A stretch of DNA of 6,201 nt from Bacteroidales bacterium (GTDB lineage Bacteria > Bacteroidota > Bacteroidia > Bacteroidales > PUMT01). Positions 1 to 5,249 of this stretch are shown here, one piece after another. The stretch's first letter is position 1; each line of letters begins with the position of its first letter. Under the pieces are notes generated by a model, which ran no database searches, was not told where the DNA came from, and saw nothing but the letters and a program-made list of their open reading frames with translations. Position numbers and translations under genes: made by a program. The stretch is from the NCBI GenBank assembly GCA_007132365.1, contig SLOS01000355.1, positions 1-6,201 on the forward strand, written 5' to 3'.

Positions 1-520
1 AATCCTCGTCATGCCAGAATATAAAAGGAGTCCCATCAATAGTCCCTTTAACAAGAATTGTTTTTTTAAACATTTCAGAAATTGAGTTTTCACTTTTTTC
101 GAATTCAAACTCTATTTCTTCATAAGCTGCATTTGGTAATTCAACATTATCTGCAATCAGGGTTTCCAGTGCCATTCCTTCAAGCATAAGATCTATTTCA
201 AATGGGCCCTCAAGCTCAATATCCGAAGCAACCGAATCTGTTGCAAACAGTGGATCGTCATCATCGAATTCCAGTTCGATCTCCGATATATTTATCTTGA
301 AACTTTCTATGATTACACTATTGCTTAACTCCCCTTCATTTGAGGCTGATGATGACTTGAGAGAAGCAGAAGATTCCTGATTAAGGTAAGTGGCCTTAAA
401 TAAAAACCCCACGCCGCCTTTCTCAGTATCATCTTTGCTGCATGACGACAATAATGCAATTGAGAAAAGAAATAATAATCCCTTTTTAAACAAGCTGGAG
501 AAATTCTTTACTGTTTTCAT
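1..520 (-). CDS. Surface-type lipoprotein, partial (3' end beyond the left edge)
   Basis: This gene is read leftwards from ATG at 518-520, and 173 codons are inside the window. The N-terminus is a lipoprotein signal peptide: lysines at 2, 5, 12 and 13, a hydrophobic stretch at about 15-24, then the lipobox LLSSC with Cys27. The residues after the cysteine are SKDD, which resembles the Lys-Asp/Glu export signal that sends Bacteroidota lipoproteins to the cell surface. The body starts with a Ser-rich segment, then alternating hydrophobic and acidic strands including SFKINISEIELEFDDDD, a strand near FEIDLML, and the turn VELPNAAYEEIEFEF, followed by VKGTIDGTPFIFW. This order (a 'seIelE' strand, then 'iP.a.YeeieF', then a ligand-like 'G.idG.pf' strand) is a beta-sandwich layout seen in DUF4382-like Bacteroidota lipoproteins. 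The product of 2299-3117 has the same layout. The function is unknown. No clear promoter lies in the 104 nt before it, so it may be cotranscribed with 625-1218. Confidence 0.8.
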   Translation of the reverse strand, partial: MKTVKNFSSLFKKGLLFLFSIALLSSCSKDDTEKGGVGFLFKATYLNQESSASLKSSSASNEGELSNSVIIESFKINISEIELEFDDDDPLFATDSVASDIELEGPFEIDLMLEGMALETLIADNVELPNAAYEEIEFEFEKSENSISEMFKKTILVKGTIDGTPFIFWHDED

Positions 521-624
521 AATTTTACTTTTAGTTAATGAATATTTTTGTTTTTATGTTTCTGTTTAAAAGACGGGAGATTTTTCAAAGGTTGGAATGC
601 AGAGTATTTTTTAATGAACTTTTA

Positions 625-1218
625 TCAGTAATTGTAAAAATTCTCGTAACCTATTCCCAGATCAAACCTCCCATACGATACAGCAATGGGCTCATTGCCG
701 AAAAAAGTCTTGAAATTGAAATAACCAGACATGATTGTCCTTGACAGCTCAGAATCAACATAAAGGCGCTGCACTCTTTTTATTATCAACTCACCTTCAA
801 TAAGTTGCATAACATTTGTCTCGTTGCCGATTTTAAGAGTGACGGAGTGACCGGCTTCTTTAAGGTTTATTGTAGTATTATCCAGTTCTGTCAGGTCAAA
901 ATTAGTGGCAGGCGAATAGCCCTTTATTGAGAATTTCAGATCAACATCCTCTATTCCCATGCGACCCCGGAGAATAAGGTGCAATATGTCATCGTTTACA
1001 ATGATCTTTGCAGGAAGGTCATAGTTAGTTGAAACAAAGGCTTTTCTGTCAATATAGGCTCCGAAGGTATTATAGCCCCATTCAGAGTATACCGGTAATC
1101 CGGGTGCATAGAGATCTTCAATAAAAATGGTTTCGGATAACTGGATATCCTCCATTTTTTCGCACGCTAAAACCGTGGTACTTACGATTATCAGCAGAAT
1201 ATACTTTTTTATTCTCAT
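625..1218 (-). CDS. DUF6252-like lipoprotein
   Basis: A 197-aa protein starting with a short lipoprotein signal: basic RIKK, hydrophobic residues 6-15, and lipobox VLAC with Cys19, followed by EKMED. Residues 48-56 read GYNTFGAYI and are followed by an 'R-K-x-F-V' strand. Near the C-terminus, SGYFNFKTFFGNEPIAVSYG (164-183) leads into GRFDLGIGY. In Bacteroidota lipoproteins of the DUF6252 type I know the same two landmarks: an 'NTFG..vdG..fv' strand early and an 'sG.F.f......i.i..GrFd' hairpin at the end. The name is therefore probable, not proven. The start codon lies 4 nt after the stop codon of the barrel gene upstream, so the two are almost certainly cotranscribed and probably coupled in translation. 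It may sit on or next to that barrel in the outer membrane, but no partner can be shown from sequence. Confidence 0.85.
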   Translation of the reverse strand: MRIKKYILLIIVSTTVLACEKMEDIQLSETIFIEDLYAPGLPVYSEWGYNTFGAYIDRKAFVSTNYDLPAKIIVNDDILHLILRGRMGIEDVDLKFSIKGYSPATNFDLTELDNTTINLKEAGHSVTLKIGNETNVMQLIEGELIIKRVQRLYVDSELSRTIMSGYFNFKTFFGNEPIAVSYGRFDLGIGYENFYNY

Positions 1219-1222
1219 TTTA

Positions 1223-2026
1223 TTACTGTTTTTTGGTTAAAGGTAACTGTACGGAAAGCATCACCCCCTGGAAACGGTCAGTTTCGGTAAGGGTAAAATT
1301 ATTCCCGGTAAGGAGTATGGAAGGCAGATACGCTTCAATATTATAGTTTGGCCTTCCTGACCGCCCGATGGTCAATCCAATTGAGCCGTACAGAGTCGAA
1401 TAATACCTGTTGGTTACTATCATAATAGCATTGAGAACGTCTTCCCGGTGAATATTCATTACGGATTCCTGGAATTCAATATCTGTTGCCTTATGAAGAT
1501 TAATAATACTGAATTCTGTCCCTGCCTTTATAAATAACCCGAATGCCTCAAACTGCAATGGAATAAATCTGAATTCAACAGGTATGCTGATAAAATAATT
1601 CGTTTCCGTTAGTGATTTTACCCGTGCAAATTTCGTGTCACTGCCACCCATTGAATAACGCAAGTAAAAAAAATCAGAAATGCTAGAACTATAGCCTGTT
1701 ATCGCTGTATTATAACGGGTAAATCTCACACCGGTTGAAATGCCCGTCATAAGCAAGGAACTGAAATACTCGCATCTCAATCCCCCACTAAACCCGTGTG
1801 AATCGGCAAAAATATTCCCGCTTGCGGACTGGTTAACATGCCAGGAACTGATATTTTGCCTGATGGCAAGACTCTCCCTGATATTTCCACCGGGATATAT
1901 AAACCCGGATTCCAGGTGAAGGAAGACGGTCTGCCTGGCAGACGGCTTTTCCGTTAATTCCTGCGAATGCATGTCTAAGGCGGACGTGCAGAACACGCAA
2001 AAAAAGGCCAGCAAATAGTTTTTCAT
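1223..2026 (-). CDS. Outer-membrane beta-barrel protein (OMP_b-brl-like)
   Basis: A 267-aa protein with a Sec signal peptide: Lys2, hydrophobic residues 4-17, and probable cleavage somewhere between Ala16 and Gln22, giving a mature start near ELTEK. The remainder is a run of amphipathic strands with aromatic ends, for example FLHLESGFIYPGG (35-47), GISTGVRFTRY (95-105), YFISIPVEFRF (144-154), FGLFIKAGTEFSI (162-174), TLYGSIGLTIG (211-221) and FQGVMLSVQLPL (252-263). The 'isIPve.rf....f.lfikaG' passage is the hallmark of the OMP_b-brl families (PF13568/PF13505). The size suggests a small barrel of 8-10 strands. The C-terminus is TKKQ and not an aromatic residue, which is unusual for a Bam-assembled barrel. 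It is the first gene of the leftward cluster, with the DUF6252-like lipoprotein directly behind it. An in-frame start at 2026 with the signal peptide directly after it fixes the N-terminus. Confidence 0.85.
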   Translation of the reverse strand: MKNYLLAFFCVFCTSALDMHSQELTEKPSARQTVFLHLESGFIYPGGNIRESLAIRQNISSWHVNQSASGNIFADSHGFSGGLRCEYFSSLLMTGISTGVRFTRYNTAITGYSSSISDFFYLRYSMGGSDTKFARVKSLTETNYFISIPVEFRFIPLQFEAFGLFIKAGTEFSIINLHKATDIEFQESVMNIHREDVLNAIMIVTNRYYSTLYGSIGLTIGRSGRPNYNIEAYLPSILLTGNNFTLTETDRFQGVMLSVQLPLTKKQ

Positions 2027-2157
2027 TGCTCAATGTATTAAGATTATAAATTTGATTAATCTCGATAAGGTTTTTTGTGTTAATATGCATCTTTTAGGTA
2101 ATGGCTTGGGTATAATCTGGTGACTCTTGTTGATAATCAGACGAGGGTACGGTCTTT

Positions 2158-2212
2158 TGGTTGGAATATAAAAGGGGATTTTTGATCAGAATGTTATCAA
2201 AACTTCCAACCA
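2158..2212. repeat. Nested inverted repeat upstream of the sigma operon promoter
   Basis: The outer arms are TGGTTGGAA (2158-2166) and TTCCAACCA (2204-2212), a perfect 9-bp match. Inside them TTTTGAT (2180-2186) and ATCAAAA (2196-2202) form a second perfect 7-bp match around a 9-nt loop. Folded, this gives a two-part stem with a 13-nt bulge on the left and 1 nt on the right. It ends 23 nt before the -33 element of the promoter at 2236-2264, a fitting place for an operator or activator site. A T6 run at 2219-2224 follows on the plus strand, so a terminator or attenuator for a transcript begun further left is the alternative reading. Confidence 0.5.
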
Positions 2213-2235
2213 TTCATATTTTTTCCCGTCTTTAT

Positions 2236-2264
2236 TTTGATTACATATAACAACCTTATATTTG
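2236..2264 (+). promoter_or_regulatory. Bacteroidota housekeeping-type promoter for the 2299-4900 operon
   Basis: TTTG at 2236-2239 and TATATTTG at 2257-2264 match the -33 and -7 (TAnnTTTG) elements with a 17-nt spacer. Transcription should start near 2270, giving a leader of about 28 nt to the ATG at 2299. This rules against the upstream ATG at 2266, which would lie before or at the transcription start. Confidence 0.6.
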
Positions 2265-2298
2265 CATGATTGCAGGTGATCATTTATCTAATTTTACT

Positions 2299-3117
2299 AT
2301 GAGGAAAACTAGATGGCCTTTAGCGGTCATGTTTAGCATATTGCTAATTCTGCCCTCCGGATGTGAAGACCAGGAAGAATTTACTCTTCCTGTGGATTTT
2401 GAACTCAAATTCAGAATCGCTGATACACCGGTGATGGATGGGAAATTAATTGTCCGGAGTATAGCATTAAACCTTGGTTCCATAGAAATTGAAGGCAGAC
2501 GTGCCGTAGGAGAGGATGTCTTTATGACCAGAAAGTTTGATGATCCCCGGGTTATAATTATCAGACCTCATTTTACTACCGAAGCTATCGATTTCAATAT
2601 TCCCCAGGGAATTTATGACCGTTTGTCATTTCAGTTAAAATTCCAACCTGATCCGGAAGAAGAAGATCTTTATGATGATTTTAAGGAATGGCTTGAAGAC
2701 ATGGAAGAGGGAGAAGAAGAAATTGATGACCTCAGGGAAGATCTGGGGGATATTATAGAAGACTATCTCGAAGACGTCAGTCCATGCCTTATAATGCATG
2801 CAGAATATTTTAAAAACAATGAATTGTACAATGTAGTTTTTGTGATCAATGATCCATTGTCGCTTAATATTTTAGCTGCAAATATCTTTGGCGAGAGGGA
2901 GGTGATTTTGGACAGGAATATAATTAACCGCGGCGAGATTGTTTTTGATCCTTCAATTTGGTTTTCAATCGTTCAGCCCCCCGTGCTGGAAAGTGCATTT
3001 TATGGGGTTATAGATGGCGATAAATACATTTTTTTGCATAAAAGAGTCAATCCGCTTCTGTTTACAACTATTTATAACAGGCTGGATGGTTCTGCCACCT
3101 TTTTAATTAATGAATGA
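2299..3117 (+). CDS. Lipoprotein with a highly acidic insert, first gene of the sigma operon
   Basis: I place the start at 2299 (272 aa) because the protein then begins MRKTRWP and runs straight into a hydrophobic stretch and Cys22 in ILPSGC. The longer frame from 2266 begins upstream of the expected transcript. The lipobox is imperfect, with Pro at -3. EDQEE after the cysteine resembles a surface-export signal. The body has two blocks of beta strands: LPVDFELKFRIAD through LIVRSIALNLGSIEIEG and IPQGIYDRLSFQLKF, then CLIMHAEYFKNNELYNVVFV onwards. Between them lies an acidic segment (about residues 118-160) with 24 Asp/Glu in 43 residues and only two basic residues. The block order matches the partial lipoprotein at 1-520 and recalls DUF4382-like proteins. 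The sigma gene begins 8 nt after its stop, so the two share a transcript. A role as ligand, cap or inhibitor of the barrel sensor is possible but unproven. Confidence 0.85.
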   Translation: MRKTRWPLAVMFSILLILPSGCEDQEEFTLPVDFELKFRIADTPVMDGKLIVRSIALNLGSIEIEGRRAVGEDVFMTRKFDDPRVIIIRPHFTTEAIDFNIPQGIYDRLSFQLKFQPDPEEEDLYDDFKEWLEDMEEGEEEIDDLREDLGDIIEDYLEDVSPCLIMHAEYFKNNELYNVVFVINDPLSLNILAANIFGEREVILDRNIINRGEIVFDPSIWFSIVQPPVLESAFYGVIDGDKYIFLHKRVNPLLFTTIYNRLDGSATFLINE

Positions 3118-3125
3118 GTGATTGA

Positions 3126-3683
3126 ATGGGGAATACCATTAATAGAGAGGATGAATTTATTTTAAAAGGTTGTCTTGAAAATAACAGGAGATCCCAGAAA
3201 TTGCTGTACAGGAAATATTTTACAACAATGTTCCGTATCTGCCTGTCTTATAGTGGTGACAAGGATGAGGCCAAAGATATTTTGCAGGATGCGTTCGTAA
3301 AAGTATTTACCAGCCTTGACAAATACGGTTCCAAAGGTTCCCTGGAGGGATGGATCAGGAGAATAGTTACCAATACAGCAATTGATTATTTCAGATCTAA
3401 AAAGAGACTGATCTTTAAAGATGAATTTCCTGATGAACAGGAAGATGAGGAGGATAAATTTTTTGAAGGGGATGAAATAACAACAGATATAATACTTTTT
3501 TATATAAAGCAGCTCCCTGACGGTGCAAGGGTTGTTTTTAATTTGTACGCCGTAGAAGGTATGACCCATAAGGAGATCTCAAATGAACTGGGAATTAACG
3601 AAGGCACCTCCAAATCTCAGTATAAAAGGGCCAGAACCTTACTTGGAAAATGGATTAACGAATATGAACTGAGCAGGCAATGA
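3126..3683 (+). CDS. ECF-family RNA polymerase sigma factor
   Basis: A 185-aa sigma-70 family protein of extracytoplasmic-function type. Sigma region 2 covers about residues 25-92: DEAKDILQDAFVKVF (47-61) is the core-binding region 2.2, and SLEGWIRRIVTNTAIDYFR (72-90) is region 2.3/2.4, which melts and reads the -10 element. An acidic linker of about 30 residues (93-121) follows. Region 4 (about 122-175) contains LPDGARVVFNLYAVEGMTHK and the helix-turn-helix THKEISNELGINEGTSKSQY, which reads the -35 element. There is no extra C-terminal domain. The length is typical for ECF factors. The 3' end overlaps the following gene by 4 nt (ATGA), the usual arrangement for a sigma factor made together with its own antagonist. 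It is the second gene in an operon behind a housekeeping-type promoter, so basal expression probably does not depend on itself. Confidence 0.96.
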   Translation: MGNTINREDEFILKGCLENNRRSQKLLYRKYFTTMFRICLSYSGDKDEAKDILQDAFVKVFTSLDKYGSKGSLEGWIRRIVTNTAIDYFRSKKRLIFKDEFPDEQEDEEDKFFEGDEITTDIILFYIKQLPDGARVVFNLYAVEGMTHKEISNELGINEGTSKSQYKRARTLLGKWINEYELSRQ

Positions 3684-4900
3684 GCAAGGACAGGTTTAAT
3701 ATATGGTATAACAAATGGCTTGGCCGGATCGACGAAGAGGCGGATGAATCTCTCTGGAATGAGATTGAGGATGAACTGGATTTCCAGGAAACATGGCAGA
3801 ATATATCCGGCAGGCTTGATAAAATTGATATATCCATAAAACCCGTAACTAAAAAGAAGTCCTATCTTAAAGAAGTAATTGGTATTGCAGCAAGCATATT
3901 ACTTATTCTGGCAACTGCAAAATATATTAGTGACAGATCCCAGGAAATGTCAGTCAGCGAGAATATTGCTTTGACCGGGAGGTACACGGATCAAAAAATT
4001 AAAACTATAGCTGATAATGCTTTTCGTCAAACAGGTTCCGGAATCATAGTTGCCGACCTCTCAGGTAGAAGAGCTCATCCGGAGTTATTCCTGACGGAGA
4101 GGGAGTTTGATCATCAAAAGACCGGACGGCCCCGGATGGCTGGCCGGTTCATGGCACAACCCGGCCCGGCAAAACAACCATTAACAGTGTATCCCCTTGA
4201 TAACAAGAGAGCGGAAATGACTCTTGCCGATCATCCAGGATATCTGCCTGTACAGTATGATTTGCCGGATAATATTTCTGAAAGTGACGGCAGGAGGAAC
4301 TTAATCGGCATTAAAGATGCCGGACTGGTATTCGGATATAAAAACACCTGGCTCCTGAACCATGAAACTTACAACGGACTCAATCCATCAAAGCTCAACA
4401 GTGCATTGCCGACTTACCGGCAGGAAATCGGGGCTGCCACCACGATGGTTCTGAAACAGAGAACTGCCTTTGGGATGGAGTTCTTCTGGAGGTCTGAGAT
4501 CGGACAGAACTATCAGCAATATTTTAATGCCAGTTATATTGATAGAAGAATTAACCTTGATTACCTGAAGTTACAGGCTTTTTATATATGGGATCCGGGC
4601 AGGGTTCCCGGGGAAGTTCTCCTTGGCGGATATTATTCGATATTAAAGACAGGCATAGAAACCAGGGGAGAAGACAGCTTCAATATCAGGCAAAATTACA
4701 GTAATACCGATTACGGATTTTTATTGGGTTATCAATTGAAGATACCTGTTCAGGACAGGCTGATCGTAAAACCAGGCCTGAGATTTAATTACAATATGCG
4801 AAATATTTTTGAGGGCGATAATTTCATTCCTTCCCATTTAAAAAAGACAAACAGTTTTGCTGCAGGATTCAATATTTCTGTAGCCTACAATTTTTATTAG
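3680..4900 (+). CDS. Trans-envelope anti-sigma factor with C-terminal outer-membrane barrel (Dma-like)
   Basis: A 406-aa protein with no N-terminal signal peptide. Residues 1-57 are an acidic, Trp-containing helical head (DEEADESLWNEIEDELD, then TWQNISGRLDKI), like the sigma-binding heads of Bacteroidota anti-sigma factors. KKK at 58-60 precedes one membrane helix (about 64-83, core VIGIAASILLILATA), so the head should be cytoplasmic by the positive-inside rule. Residues 84-215 are a hydrophilic linker rich in Arg, Pro and Gly, long enough to cross the periplasm. Residues 216-406 form about eight amphipathic strands of OMP_b-brl type, for example INLDYLKLQAFYIW, GEVLLGGYYSILKTG, DYGFLLGYQLKIPV and SFAAGFNISVAYNFY. 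The chain ends in aromatic Tyr406, as in Bam-assembled barrels. The ATGA overlap with the sigma gene supports a regulator/sigma pair. I recall the same design as Dma/Das in Bacteroides thetaiotaomicron. Nothing resembling FecR or a TonB plug is present. Sigma binding and barrel insertion are inferred. Confidence 0.85.
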   Translation: MSKDRFNIWYNKWLGRIDEEADESLWNEIEDELDFQETWQNISGRLDKIDISIKPVTKKKSYLKEVIGIAASILLILATAKYISDRSQEMSVSENIALTGRYTDQKIKTIADNAFRQTGSGIIVADLSGRRAHPELFLTEREFDHQKTGRPRMAGRFMAQPGPAKQPLTVYPLDNKRAEMTLADHPGYLPVQYDLPDNISESDGRRNLIGIKDAGLVFGYKNTWLLNHETYNGLNPSKLNSALPTYRQEIGAATTMVLKQRTAFGMEFFWRSEIGQNYQQYFNASYIDRRINLDYLKLQAFYIWDPGRVPGEVLLGGYYSILKTGIETRGEDSFNIRQNYSNTDYGFLLGYQLKIPVQDRLIVKPGLRFNYNMRNIFEGDNFIPSHLKKTNSFAAGFNISVAYNFY

Positions 4901-5114
4901 CCAAAATATTTTCTTTTGATTACAACCCTTTCTCATATCAACTCCGTCTATTTGTTAGTGGTGGTTTAATATTATCAGGAAGATATTCTGAGCGGTACCG
5001 AAAGCAGCACGTTGGATACACTGGCTGTAAAGTATTATCATTTTCAGGATACTTTTTTGGGGGGATTTAAACCATTTTAACCAGGTTTAATTATTGTTCC
5101 GAAAAAAGTGAGAC
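4901..5114. other. Stretch without a recognisable gene
   Basis: This follows the anti-sigma/barrel gene. There is no strong GC-rich hairpin plus T-run directly after the stop codon; the palindrome AAAATATTTT lies just downstream. The plus-strand frame that includes SGGLILSGRYSERYRKQHVG stays open from inside the preceding gene to about 5070 but has no start codon, and I do not recognise it. The segment ends with a T6G6 run (5053-5064) and the small hairpin at 5067-5090. Confidence 0.5.
5067..5090. repeat. Short inverted repeat, possible weak terminator
   Basis: TTAAACC (5067-5073) and GGTTTAA (5084-5090) are perfect 7-bp inverted arms around a 10-nt loop, followed by TTATTGTT. The position, 166 nt after the barrel gene, would fit the end of the operon transcript, but the stem is AT-rich and the T-run is interrupted. 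A protein-binding dyad is the alternative. Confidence 0.3.
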
Positions 5115-5249
5115 ATGAAAACGTTTTTTATTTAGGGAAGTGTGAGACCTCAGGCGGACTTAACACAAAATTTCAATAAGTTTGTTACCGAAAATATACC
5201 TGAAATCAAAACTTCCCGCACTGGGAGCATGAAAATGATAAACAAATGA
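5115..5249 (+). pseudogene. Possible remnant of a flavodoxin-fold reductase N-terminus
   Basis: The frame from ATG at 5115 reads MKTFFI, then a TAG stop at 5133-5135, then GSVRPQADLTQNFNKFVTEN and on to a TGA at 5247-5249. If the TAG is read as a changed TTG (Leu), the start becomes MKTFFILGSVRP, which is how NADPH-dependent FMN reductases begin: a beta strand followed by a 'GS.R' phosphate-binding loop. The intact gene that follows belongs to that superfamily and starts at 5246, overlapping this frame's final stop. The remnant is only about 44 codons long, so chance resemblance is a serious alternative. Confidence 0.3.
5177..5184 (+). promoter_or_regulatory. Possible -7 promoter box for the flavoprotein gene
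   Basis: TAAGTTTG matches TAnnTTTG and lies 61 nt before the ATG at 5246. I see no TTG at the proper distance upstream, so only half of the promoter is supported. Confidence 0.25.

Larger units (their letters stand above)
2027..2298. promoter_or_regulatory. Divergent intergenic control region
   Basis: This 272-nt region separates the leftward barrel/lipoprotein cluster from the rightward lipoprotein-sigma-anti-sigma operon. It contains the nested inverted repeat at 2158-2212 and the rightward promoter at 2236-2264. It also holds small dyads built on TGAT/ATCA: TGATaATCA at 2131-2139 and TGATCA at 2183-2188 and 2277-2282. I found no TAnnTTTG box on the minus strand in front of the barrel gene, so that gene may use an alternative sigma factor or a degenerate promoter. 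Confidence 0.5.

Noticed and set aside
538..744. Plus-strand 68-codon open frame
   Set aside because: Most of it lies antisense to the 3' end of the DUF6252-like lipoprotein gene, and the protein has no recognisable features.
2026..2054. Second plus-strand promoter (TTG, 18 nt, TAAATTTG)
   Set aside because: It fits the consensus, but it overlaps the start of the divergent gene and would create a leader of about 240 nt. In such AT-rich DNA a chance match is likely. It would matter only if the 2158-2212 hairpin is an attenuator.
1833..2090. Minus-strand 85-codon frame overlapping the start of the barrel gene
   Set aside because: It is out of frame with the well-supported barrel and signal peptide, and its sequence shows no domain.
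2266..2298. Longer N-terminus for the operon lipoprotein
   Set aside because: It lies before or at the predicted transcription start and would put 11 extra residues before a normal lipoprotein signal peptide.
3162..3569. Minus-strand 135-codon frame
   Set aside because: It is the antisense shadow of the ECF sigma factor, whose conserved regions clearly fix the plus strand.
3655..3837. Minus-strand 60-codon Ser-rich frame
   Set aside because: It is antisense to the sigma/anti-sigma junction; the Ser-rich composition comes from the acidic codons on the other strand.
3680..4900. Reading the sigma-linked gene as a FecR-type regulator of a SusC/TonB uptake system
   Set aside because: There is no FecR domain, TonB-dependent receptor or SusD-like gene in the window, and the C-terminus is a small barrel.
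5053..5064. T6G6 run as a phase-variable tract
   Set aside because: It is not in a gene or a recognisable promoter, so slippage would have no visible effect.
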